NCBI RefSeq assembly: GCF_050434925.1
Contig: NZ_JBNDJK010000001.1
Span: 5,270,001 to 5,334,000, forward strand
Reading direction: 5' to 3'
Source: Inquilinus ginsengisoli_B
GTDB lineage: Bacteria > Pseudomonadota > Alphaproteobacteria > DSM-16000 > Inquilinaceae
Length of the DNA: 64,000 bases
The notes under the pieces are model-generated. The model did no database searches. It saw only the letters and a program-made list of their open reading frames with translations, and had not been told where the DNA came from. The translations under genes were made by a program, and so were the position numbers. This document shows positions 20,720-29,839 of the stretch, one piece after another. Each line of letters begins with the position of its first letter. Position 1 is the stretch's first letter.

Positions 20720-21279
20720 ATGATCCCCTGGGCCAACAGCCGCAGTGATGCCGTGAAGATCCTCGCCATCTCCGGCAGCCTGCGCGCCGGGTCGTCCAAC
20801 ACCGCCCTGCTGCACGCCATGGCGGCCCTGGCGCCGGCCGGGGTCGAGGTCTCTGTCTATGGCGGCCTCGCGGACCTGCCGCATTTCAATCCCGACCTGG
20901 ATCCCGAGTCCATCCCGGCAGTGGCCGATTTCCGGGCCTTGCTGGCGGCGGCCGACGGCGTGCTGATCTCCAGCCCGGAATACGCCCATGGCGTCGCCGG
21001 GGTGATGAAGAACGCGCTCGACTGGGTGGTGGCGACCGGCGAGTTCGTCGACAAGCCGGTGGCGCTGATCAACGCCTCGCCGCGGGCCCATCACGCCCAG
21101 GAGGCGCTGACCGAGACGCTGGTGGTATGAGCGCGCGGATGGTGCCCGAGGCCTCGATCGCCGTGCCGCTGCTCGGCCGCAAGCTGCCCGAGGGCGGCAT
21201 GCTGGCCGATGCCGAGGTCGCCGACGCTCTGCGTGGCGCGATCGAGGCTTTCGTGCGGGCGGTCGAAGCGGGGACGTAA
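20720..21279 (+). pseudogene. NADPH-dependent FMN reductase, frameshifted
   Basis: Flavodoxin-like NAD(P)H:FMN reductase. The first frame has VKILAISGSLRAGSSNTALL (FMN phosphate loop), ISSPEYAHGVAGVMKNALDW and ALINASPRAHHAQEALTETL, then stops at 21130. The missing C-terminus continues in another frame from 21127 (MSARMVPEASIAVPLLGRKL) to 21279. Joining them gives a normal-length protein, so one base appears to have been lost near 21126. The two pieces overlap as ATGA, so re-initiation could make two polypeptides; otherwise it is a pseudogene or a sequencing error. The start is uncertain: ATG 20720 or GTG 20753, the latter giving the family-typical N-terminus. Confidence 0.75.
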
Positions 21280-21347
21280 GGCAGGTTCGCTCAGGCGAAC
21301 CACAACCTACTGCGTCGCCACCGAGAATTGATTGGCGGCAATAATAG

Positions 21348-21490
21348 CGCGTTGCCTCTCCCGCCTGGCGGGAGAGGTCGGGCGTCCGCAGGACGACCGG
21401 GTGAGGGTTGGTCCCCGGCCTCGACAAAGAGCCCTCACCCGGAGCCGCTTCGCGTCTCCGACCACTCCCGCAAGCGGGAGAGGCAACGCG
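21348..21490. repeat. Long palindromic intergenic repeat
   Basis: A 143-bp element bounded by perfect 16-bp inverted arms CGCGTTGCCTCTCCCG and CGGGAGAGGCAACGCG. Inside are a second pair, CCGGGTGAGGG (21397-21407) and CCCTCACCCGG (21432-21442), and smaller stems such as CTCTCCCGCCTGGCGGGAGAG. It lies between the FMN reductase and prfC stops. It resembles genome-wide intergenic palindromes of alphaproteobacteria. Transcribed in either direction it would fold strongly and could act as terminator for both genes. Confidence 0.7.
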
Positions 21491-21497
21491 ATGGTCC

Positions 21498-23090
<1,593 letters not shown>

Positions 23091-23114
23091 GGTCGTGACA
23101 ATGACATTCATAAG

Positions 23115-23192
23115 TGTCATTGCCGGGCCTGGCCCGGCAATCCAGAGGATGTCGACAACTTCTGGATGCCCGGGTCAAGCCCGGCATGACAG
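23115..23192. repeat. Dispersed palindromic repeat, family A, copy 1
   Basis: A 78-bp element between prfC and the M3 peptidase gene. It starts TGTCATTGCCGGGC and ends CCCGGCATGACAGG, with two internal stems, TTGCCGGGC/GCCCGGCAA and a second around CCCGGGTCAAGCCCGG, separated by a CCAGA...TCTGG pair. Related copies lie at 28504-28585 and 54179-54270. Confidence 0.75.
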
Positions 23193-23229
23193 GGAGGGAG
23201 AAAGGGCGAACCGCTGGGTCAGCGAACCG

Positions 23230-25278
23230 CTACATCAGCCCGTCCCGCCGCAGCAGCGCATCCGAGTCCGGCTCGCGGCCGCGGAAGCGCTTGTACAGCT
23301 GCATCGGGTGCTCGGTGCCGCCGCGCTCCAGGACGTTCTCCTTGAAGCTACGTGCGGTCTCCGGGTCGAACAGGCCCTTCTCGCGGAACATCTCAAAGGC
23401 GTCGGCATCCAGCACCTCGGCCCATTTGTAGCTGTAATAGCCGGCGGCATAGCCGCCGCCGAAGATGTGGCTGAAGCCGGAGGAGGTGTTGGCCTCCGGG
23501 ATCGGCGGCAGCACCTGGGTGCGAGCCATGGCGCTGCGCTCGAACTCCGGCACCGAGCCGATCACGGTCGGGTCGCCATCGTGCCAGGCCATGTCGAGCA
23601 GGGCGAAGGCGGTCTGGCGCAGCGACTGCCAGCCGGCCATGAAGCGGGCGCTGTCGCGGATCTTCTGCACCAGCTCGGCCGGCATCTTCTCGCCGGTGCG
23701 GTAGTGCCGGGCGAACAGGTCCAGCCCGTCCTTCTCCTGCACCCAGTTCTCGAAGATCTGCGACGGCAGCTCGACGAAGTCCCAGTAGACATTGGTGCCG
23801 CCGAGCGAGCGGTAGGTGCAGCGCGACAGCAGGCCATGCAGGGCGTGGCCCATCTCGTGGAAGAAGGTCCGCACCTCGTCATAGGACAGCAGCGACGGCC
23901 GGTCCGCGGTCGGCTTGGTGAAGTTGCAGACGATGGCGACATGCGGCCGCTTGATGCCGTCGCGATACAGGCCCTGGTCGCGATAGGTGGTCATCCAGGC
24001 GCCGTTGCGCTTCGACGTGCGCGGGAAGAAGTCGGCGTAGAACAGACCGACATAGCGGTCCTCTGCCTCGTCATAGACCTCGTACGCCTTCACATCCGGA
24101 TGCCAGACCGGATAGGCGTCGGACGGGCGGAACACCAGGCCGTACAGCCGCCGGCAGTGCTCGAACACGCCGTCGATCACCTGGCTCAGCGGAAAATACG
24201 GGCGCAGCGCCTCCTCGTCGAAGTCGAAGCGGTGTTGCTTCAGCTTCTCGGAATAGTAGCCGACATCCCAGGGCTGCAGCGGCTCCGGCCCGCCGAGCGA
24301 CTTGGCATGAGCCTGGATGTCGGCGAGGTCGCGCTCCGCCGCCGGCTTCGATGCGGCCAGCAGCCTGTCGAGGAAGGCGTGCACGGAGGCCGGGGTCTCG
24401 GCCATCCGCTTCTCCAGCACGAAGGCGGCATGGGTCGGATAGCCCAGCAGCCTCGCCCGCTGGAAGCGCAGCGCCGCGATCTCCTTGACCAGCGGCTGAT
24501 TGTCGAACTCGCCGCCGAAGGCGCGGGCGTTGAAGGCGCGCCACAGCTGTTCGCGCAGCTCGCGGCGGTCGGCATAGGTCATGAACGGGACGTAACTCGG
24601 CGCGTCCAGCGTGAACACCCAGGCCTCTGCCCGGCCGCGCTCCTCCGCCGCCAGCTTCGCCGCCTTGACCGCGCCCTCCGGCAGGCCGGCCAGCTCGGCC
24701 TCATCCTCGATCCACAACGTGAAGGCGTTGGTCGCCTTCAGCACATTGTGCTGGAAGTCGGGGGTCAGCTTGGCCAGCCGCTCGTCGATCGACCGCAGCT
24801 CGCCCTTCTCATTGTCCGAAAGCAGCGCGCCGTTGCGGACGAAGCCGCTATAGGTGTCGTCCAGCAGCCGCGCCTTCTCGCCCTCGAGGTCGAGCGTCTC
24901 CCGCGCATCCCACACCGCCTTGACCCGGGCGAAGACCCGCGGGTCGAGCGAGACGTCCGACGAGAAATTGGCGCTCCTGGCGCCGAAATCGGCGGCCAGC
25001 GCCTGCAGCTCGTCCGAGGTCTTGGCCGAGAGCTGGTTGTAGAAGACCGAGGAGACGCGGTCGACCTCCTGGCCGGCCTGCTCCAGCGCCACGATGGTGT
25101 TCTCGAAATCCGGTGCCGCCGGGCTGGCCAGGATCTCCTCGATCCGCCCCTTGGCCTCGGCGATCGCATGGTCCAGCGCCGGCAGGTAGTGCTCGACCTG
25201 GATGCGGTCGAACGGCACCGCCTGGTCCTGCAGCGGCGAGACCGCGATCAGCGGATTGTCGAAAGGTTGCGAGTCCAT
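23230..25278 (-). CDS. M3 family zinc oligopeptidase (Dcp/OpdA type)
   Basis: Cytoplasmic zinc metallopeptidase that degrades short peptides. The 682 residues match the oligopeptidase A / dipeptidyl carboxypeptidase group in length. The zinc site FFHEMGHALHGLL is at about residue 473, with the third-ligand Glu expected in the following WDFVELPSQIFENW block and SGFSHIFGGGYAAGYYSYKW near the C-terminus. ATG 25278 (MDSQPFDNPLIAVSPL) fits the family; the upstream open frame does not. The DUF1491 gene lies 52 bp upstream on the same strand. Confidence 0.94.
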   Translation of the reverse strand: MDSQPFDNPLIAVSPLQDQAVPFDRIQVEHYLPALDHAIAEAKGRIEEILASPAAPDFENTIVALEQAGQEVDRVSSVFYNQLSAKTSDELQALAADFGARSANFSSDVSLDPRVFARVKAVWDARETLDLEGEKARLLDDTYSGFVRNGALLSDNEKGELRSIDERLAKLTPDFQHNVLKATNAFTLWIEDEAELAGLPEGAVKAAKLAAEERGRAEAWVFTLDAPSYVPFMTYADRRELREQLWRAFNARAFGGEFDNQPLVKEIAALRFQRARLLGYPTHAAFVLEKRMAETPASVHAFLDRLLAASKPAAERDLADIQAHAKSLGGPEPLQPWDVGYYSEKLKQHRFDFDEEALRPYFPLSQVIDGVFEHCRRLYGLVFRPSDAYPVWHPDVKAYEVYDEAEDRYVGLFYADFFPRTSKRNGAWMTTYRDQGLYRDGIKRPHVAIVCNFTKPTADRPSLLSYDEVRTFFHEMGHALHGLLSRCTYRSLGGTNVYWDFVELPSQIFENWVQEKDGLDLFARHYRTGEKMPAELVQKIRDSARFMAGWQSLRQTAFALLDMAWHDGDPTVIGSVPEFERSAMARTQVLPPIPEANTSSGFSHIFGGGYAAGYYSYKWAEVLDADAFEMFREKGLFDPETARSFKENVLERGGTEHPMQLYKRFRGREPDSDALLRRDGLM

Positions 25279-25330
25279 GCGGCCGGGAGATCCATTGCTA
25301 GCGGGCGGGGCAGGGCGGCAGGGCCGTCTG

Positions 25331-25669
25331 TCAGAGGACCTTGCCCTCGAAGGGGTGCCGACCCTCGCGGTCCTCGATCTCGACCACCCACAGGTCGGGA
25401 TCGCGCTGGACCGCACGGGCAATATAAGCATCGGCCTCGGCCTCTGCCAGGAGCTCGCCGCCCTTGGCCGGCAGCCATGCGAGCGCGCCGTCCAGGTCGC
25501 GCGACTGGCTCAGCACCCGGCAGCCCGCGGCGCCCAGGTTGAGCTTCAGGATCAGGAGGCCGGCACGCGGATCACCCTTGCGGACGACATAGGCCGGAAT
25601 GGCGTCCTGCCCCAGCCGGCGCAGATGCGCCTGGACCCACAGCTCGGTCGGAAGACGGTCGGTACTCAT
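25331..25669 (-). CDS. DUF1491 family protein
   Basis: Small alphaproteobacterial protein of 112 residues and unknown function. Family features seen are TELWVQAHLRRLGQDAIPAYVVRKGDPRAG, LILKLN, LSQSRDLDG and the C-terminal EADAYIARAVQRDPDLWVVEIEDREGR. ATG 25669 was chosen because this is where similarity begins; the frame stays open to 25876 without it. It is oriented like the M3 peptidase and may be co-transcribed. Confidence 0.88.
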   Translation of the reverse strand: MSTDRLPTELWVQAHLRRLGQDAIPAYVVRKGDPRAGLLILKLNLGAAGCRVLSQSRDLDGALAWLPAKGGELLAEAEADAYIARAVQRDPDLWVVEIEDREGRHPFEGKVL

Positions 25670-25780
25670 GGGGTCGGGTATAGCAGAGAGCCAATGGATA
25701 TTGGCTCGTTTGTCGAGCAGCGCAGCTTGACCGCAGTCAGGGTCGAGGCACAGGCTGCGGAAGCTATATCGGGGGAATTC

Positions 25781-26297
25781 ATGAGCCGGCCGGGGCAGGT
25801 GGCGTTGCTGATGGCGGTTTTGCTGGGCGCTTGCAGCCCGGCGCCGGCTATCCCGAAAGCACAGAGCGCCGACCAAATGCTCACAATCAATGATGGTCCG
25901 ACCTTCTACATCGTGTTTTTTGAGAGCGGCAGTTCGCGTCTGACGGCTGCTTCAAAACATGCAATCGTCTTCGCCGTCGCCGATGCCTGTCGGCACATCA
26001 CGACACCGCATAACCATCCGGGGGCACGCGGATCGCGCGGGCTCTCCGGTGGAGAATCAAGTCTTGTCGTTGCGACGCGCCGAGGCGGTGCGCCGCGAAA
26101 TGATCAAGAACGGGGTGGCCGGCGACCTGATCGTGACTGAGGGCCTTGGCGAGACGGATCCCATGGTCCCGACACCAGATGGCAGCAGCAATAGAGAAAA
26201 TCGTCGTGCTGAAATCGTCCCGGAGCCTGGGAGATTCGTGATGGAAAAATTACCCGATGCGCCCTGCGTGCCGGGTTCTGCCCTTCGCGGGCAATAG
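25781..26297 (+). pseudogene. OmpA-family lipoprotein, frameshifted
   Basis: The frame from ATG 25781 encodes a lipoprotein signal (ALLMAVLLGAC, lipobox Cys at residue 18) and the first half of an OmpA domain (FYIVFFESGSSRLTAASKHAI). Near 25985-26020 the similarity jumps to the +1 frame, which continues with the peptidoglycan-binding core ITIRGHADRAGSPVENQVLS, RRAEAVRREMIKNGV and NRENRRAEIV to 26297. One inserted base (or two deleted) explains this. Intact, it would be a 171-residue-scale peptidoglycan-associated lipoprotein. The stretch is visibly less G+C-rich than its neighbours. A sequencing error is the alternative. Confidence 0.78.
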
Positions 26298-26305
26298 CAA
26301 TATCG

Positions 26306-26340
26306 GGGAGCTCGCGAAGGCTGCACTGGCGCGAGCTCCC
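26306..26340. terminator. Hairpin between OmpA relic and SGNH hydrolase
   Basis: An 11-bp perfect stem GGGAGCTCGCG/CGCGAGCTCCC with a 13-base loop sits between two converging genes, 9 bp after one stop and 33 bp before the other. It probably serves as a bidirectional terminator. Confidence 0.55.
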
Positions 26341-26372
26341 GACACTGTCGGCCGAACCCGAGTAGCGGCCCT

Positions 26373-27602
26373 CTACTTGAACAGCTCCAGATCCACCGAA
26401 TTCGCCATCGCCTCATAGCCGGCGGCGTTCGGGTGCAGGTGGTCGCCGACGTCGAACTCCGCCTTCACCTTCGATGGCTGGGCCGGGTCGCGGACCACGG
26501 AGTCGAAGTCGATCACCGCGTCGCAGCCCTTGCCGGTGCGGATCCACTGATTGACTGCCTGGCGCTTGGTCTCGCCCTCGGCGTTGTAGTAGCCGGCGAA
26601 GACCGTGCCTTCATAGGGCGTCAGCGTGGCGCAATAGGCCTTCAGCCCGGCGCCATGGGCACGGGTCACCAACTGGCGCAGCCCGCCGATGATCTCGTCG
26701 GCCGACACTGCCTGCTCCGCCAGCCCGGCCGAGCCGGAATGGCCGATGTCGTTGATGCCCTCCATGATCACCACCCAGCGCACACCCGGCACCGACAGCA
26801 CGTCGCGGTCGAAGCGCGACAGGGCGCTGGGGCCGAACAGCTGCTCCGGCAGGTCGTGCAGGATGCGGTTGCCGCTGATGCCGGCATTGACCACACCGAC
26901 CGCAGGTCCGCCGGCCTTGGCCAGCCGCTCCGCCAGGATGTCCGGCCAGCGCCGGTTGGCGTCGGTGCCGGAGCCGTAGCCGTCGGTGATCGAGTCGCCG
27001 AGCGTCACCACCGTGCCGCCCGCCGCCGCCACATCCACCCGCGACAGCAGGATGCGCATGGTCGATTCGGTCGCGTCCGGCAGGGTCGGCGCCGTGGTGC
27101 TGTCGCCGGCGATCGAGACCCAGGCGGTCTGCACCCCAAGCGGATGCACCACCGACGGGCCGGTCCAGCGCGACACGAACAGGCTGATCGACAGGCTGTC
27201 GAGTGGCGAGACCGTGAGGTCGATCGGGTCGGAGATCGCGGGCGCGCCGGGCGGCACCGTGATCGAGGTGGCGCCGCCGAAGGTCAGGGCTTTGCTGCTG
27301 GTCGGGTCGATCGAGCCCGGGGCGTTGCCGGGCCGGGCGATGGTGGCGGCGCCGATCACCACCGGCTGGGTGCCGGTCTCGTTGGTGAATCGCACCCGGA
27401 CCTTGCTGCCGCCGGCGCTGATCCGCACCAGCTGGCGGATGGTGGCGTTGTTCAACTCGGGCCCGACCGGAAACGCCGGGCTGGCGCCCCAACTGCCGAT
27501 CCAGCTGTCCTGCGCCGAGGCGGGCCCTGCCAGGCCTGCGAGGCCTGCCAGCAGCATGGCGGCGGCCAGCCAGGACCGGCCGATTGCGTTGCATCGGATC
27601 AT
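26373..27602 (-). CDS. Secreted SGNH/GDSL-family hydrolase
   Basis: Secreted esterase/lipase-type hydrolase of 409 residues. The N-terminus is a signal peptide (RSWLAAAMLLAGLAGLAGPASAQ, cut likely after ASA). A beta-rich N-domain follows, then the SGNH blocks: VTLGDSITDGYGSG (Ser, about residue 200), NAGISGN (Gly), EGINDIGH (Asn) and DHLHPN (catalytic Asp/His). The arrangement resembles rhamnogalacturonan-acetylesterase-like and related bacterial GDSL proteins; the substrate is unknown. ATG 27602 has GGGAGGAAAA 8 bp upstream, which fixes the start. Confidence 0.92.
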   Translation of the reverse strand: MIRCNAIGRSWLAAAMLLAGLAGLAGPASAQDSWIGSWGASPAFPVGPELNNATIRQLVRISAGGSKVRVRFTNETGTQPVVIGAATIARPGNAPGSIDPTSSKALTFGGATSITVPPGAPAISDPIDLTVSPLDSLSISLFVSRWTGPSVVHPLGVQTAWVSIAGDSTTAPTLPDATESTMRILLSRVDVAAAGGTVVTLGDSITDGYGSGTDANRRWPDILAERLAKAGGPAVGVVNAGISGNRILHDLPEQLFGPSALSRFDRDVLSVPGVRWVVIMEGINDIGHSGSAGLAEQAVSADEIIGGLRQLVTRAHGAGLKAYCATLTPYEGTVFAGYYNAEGETKRQAVNQWIRTGKGCDAVIDFDSVVRDPAQPSKVKAEFDVGDHLHPNAAGYEAMANSVDLELFK

Positions 27603-27768
27603 TCGGCTTTTCCTCCCGCTGCGGCCGCCGAGAGATTCGGCGGCCCGCCGGACCGCGCCGGCGATGGAGTATGAGGAACGAAAGCCTGCCGGGGCAACGC
27701 CGGGCGGACATGAAAGCTGGCGTGGAGAGGCTCCACGCCCGGCGATCACTCCCCCCGGATCTTTGGCG

Positions 27769-28101
27769 TCAGCGGAAGCGTCGCAGCGCCGCCACCTGGT
27801 GCGAGGCGTCCTCGCCGTCGGCCAGCTTCTCCAGCAGGCCATACAGGCGGTCCATCTCCTGCCGGGTCAGAGGGGTGGTGCCCATCGGCCCGGTATAGGT
27901 CTCGCGCCGCCGGTCGATCGGCAGGTTCATCGATTTCCAGCAGGCGATCGCTCCGGTGGCCGAATCGCGGGCCAGGAAGTTGCAGCCGCTGCGGAAGTAA
28001 TCCGTCTCCCAGGGATCGAGCGGCTGGTCCAGACGCTGCAGATAGCGGCGGGCCCAGTCGGCGGTCATCCGGGCAGGCGGAGGTTGTTCGATAGTACGCA
28101 T
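27769..28101 (-). CDS. Small protein of unknown function
   Basis: A 110-residue soluble protein that I do not recognise. It contains RRYLQRLDQPLDPWETDYFRSG, a CNFLARDSATGAIACWKSM segment and a charged C-terminus. The ATG at 28101 is preceded by GGGGATT at a good distance; a TTG two codons upstream is also in frame. Codon use is like that of neighbouring real genes (strong G/C third positions), which supports coding. It has its own short upstream region and no obvious partners. Confidence 0.6.
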   Translation of the reverse strand: MRTIEQPPPARMTADWARRYLQRLDQPLDPWETDYFRSGCNFLARDSATGAIACWKSMNLPIDRRRETYTGPMGTTPLTRQEMDRLYGLLEKLADGEDASHQVAALRRFR

Positions 28102-28174
28102 GATCAATCCCCGAACTGATCGAAGGTTTCGGTCGATATCCCGGGGACGGTAGATCCTTGCGCGTTAATGGATC

Positions 28175-28465
28175 GTGATTGAGCCGATCACGGTCCGGCC
28201 CCGACGGAACCCTGCATTCCGCCCAGTCCACGGCCGCTTCTCGGTCAACAGCGGCCAGGCGCTGCGCAGCGCGGCGCTGGAGGGGGTATCATCCTGCAGC
28301 CGGAGGGCTTGCTGCGCGACGACATCGCCGCCGGCCGTCTGGTGCGGGTGCTGCCGGGCTACGACCCGCCCTCACGGCCGATGCACATCCTGTTCGCCCC
28401 CCGACCGCCGCCCGACCCCGAAGCTGCGCAGCTTCATCGACGCGGTGGTCGAGGCGTTCGGGTAG
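28175..28465 (+). pseudogene. LysR-type regulator C-terminal relic
   Basis: Decayed fragment of a LysR substrate-binding domain. Frame 2 gives HGRFSVNSGQALRSAALEG. The sequence then continues in frame 1 as GIILQPEGLLRDDIAAGRLV and RVLPGYDPPSRPMHILFAP, and returns to frame 2 as PKLRSFIDAVVEAFG before a stop. In order, these are the typical last 90 residues of a LysR effector domain. Two compensating frameshifts and the absence of any N-terminal helix-turn-helix upstream show that the gene is dead. A dispersed repeat follows it. Confidence 0.75.
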
Positions 28466-28503
28466 TGTTGTTCAAGCGAATGCGCAGTCCTCTGCAGCCC
28501 AAA

Positions 28504-28585
28504 CCTGTCATGCCCGGGCTTGACCCGGGCATCCAGAGACTGTCGAGGCCGTCTGGATTGCCGGGGCAAGCCCGGCAATGACAGG
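28504..28585. repeat. Dispersed palindromic repeat, family A, copy 2
   Basis: An 82-bp element bounded by CCTGTCATGCCCGGG and CCCGGCAATGACAGG, with stems TGCCCGGG/CCCGGGCA and TTGCCGGG/CCCGGCAA and the central CCAGA...TCTGG pair. It lies between the LysR relic and the P450 gene. See copies at 23115 and 54179. Confidence 0.78.
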
Positions 28586-28609
28586 AAGGGGGCGCGACGG
28601 AGCCAGGGC

Positions 28610-29743
28610 TCACGAGAACCGCGGAACCCGGACGTTCGGCGACGGCCGGTAGCCGGCCGGCCGCTCGGGCCAGTCTGTGAGCCGGTCGAGCAGCACGTCG
28701 AGACCGGCCACGGCGATCGCGGCGGCGATGGCGTCGCCCGGGCAGGCGTGGCGGCCATGGCCGAAGGTCAGCAGGCGCCAGTCGGGCCGGGCGGCATCGA
28801 AGCGGTCCGGATCGCGATTCAGCACCGGGTCGCGGTTGGCGGCGGCGATGACGACCAGGATCGCATCGCCCGCGCGCAGCGACTGGCCGGCAATCATCGT
28901 GTTCTCGGCGACGAAGCGGCGGGTGTTCTGGGCCGGCGGGTCGCAGCGCAGAACCTCCTGCATCAGCCCGGGCAGCAGCGTGCGATCCGCGGCCACGGCG
29001 CGGCGCAGCTCCGGCCTGGCGCCGAGGGCGAGGATGGCATTGCCGAGCAGCCCGGCGCCGGCGTCATGGGCCTGGAACAGGAAGCCGACGGCGTTGGCGG
29101 TGACCACGGCAGCATCGACGCTGCCCTCGCGCTCCGCTGCATCGTGCAGCCGTCGAGCCAAGCCGCCTCCGGCAGAACCGATCAGCGCCTCGGTCAGGCC
29201 GACCATTCCGGTAGCTGCTTCATGGCCACGCCCGATCGCCTCGGCCGTGGCGCCGGGGGTGATGGCGACGACCACATCGCGCATCCGGCTAGCGACCTCG
29301 GGCAACTGGTCCGGGGCGAATCCCAGCAGCGCGCCGACGACATGCATCGGCAGGGCGAACAGGAAAGCGTCGAGCCCGGCGCGTTCGGCCGCCAGGCTGG
29401 CCGACCAGCGCCGCGCCTCGACCATGACGGTCTCGGCGGGGACGTCCAGCGCCGCCGCCACCGCCCGCTTGGCCCGGGCCTGGGCGTCGCCGTCGGTCAT
29501 CCGCACCAGCCGGCCGAACAGGTCGCCGACGGCGCCGCCCCGCAGCGGCGGCGGCACCGGCTCGGCCGGTGGACGGACCCGGCAGGCGGCGCTGGCCAGG
29601 ACCGCCATGGCGGTCTCGGCACCGGCCGCGACCCACAGGCCGAGCGCCTCATCCCGATGGAAGGGCCGCTGCCGCAGCCCAACATAGTAGGAGTAGGGAT
29701 CGGGATGGGTGACGGCGGCGACGGGATCGCTCGGCGGCTGCAT
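28610..29743 (-). CDS. Cytochrome P450
   Basis: Haem monooxygenase of 377 residues, a little shorter than the usual 400. The haem-binding loop LLTFGHGRHACPGDAI (Cys at about residue 334) and the K-helix ExxR in LMQEVLRCDPP are present. The I-helix reads FLFQAHDAGAGLLGN, where the usual acid-Thr pair for oxygen activation is not obvious, so activity or substrate type may be unusual. No ferredoxin or reductase gene is adjacent. It lies 96 bp downstream of an MFS gene on the same strand with a strong hairpin between, so it is probably transcribed alone. Confidence 0.9.
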   Translation of the reverse strand: MQPPSDPVAAVTHPDPYSYYVGLRQRPFHRDEALGLWVAAGAETAMAVLASAACRVRPPAEPVPPPLRGGAVGDLFGRLVRMTDGDAQARAKRAVAAALDVPAETVMVEARRWSASLAAERAGLDAFLFALPMHVVGALLGFAPDQLPEVASRMRDVVVAITPGATAEAIGRGHEAATGMVGLTEALIGSAGGGLARRLHDAAEREGSVDAAVVTANAVGFLFQAHDAGAGLLGNAILALGARPELRRAVAADRTLLPGLMQEVLRCDPPAQNTRRFVAENTMIAGQSLRAGDAILVVIAAANRDPVLNRDPDRFDAARPDWRLLTFGHGRHACPGDAIAAAIAVAGLDVLLDRLTDWPERPAGYRPSPNVRVPRFS

Positions 29744-29793
29744 GATCGGCCCTCGGCTGGAGTGGCCGCCATCATAGCCGTTCGATCCCGCCC

Positions 29794-29818
29794 GGAGGCC
29801 GAAGTCGCTTCGGCCTCC
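29794..29818. terminator. Hairpin after MFS transporter gene
   Basis: Perfect 11-bp stem GGAGGCCGAAG/CTTCGGCCTCC with a 3-base loop, 21 bp beyond the MFS stop codon on the minus strand and before the P450 start. It probably ends the sugar-acid operon transcript. Confidence 0.6.
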
Positions 29819-29839
29819 GTCGAAGGATGGAGGTAAGGC

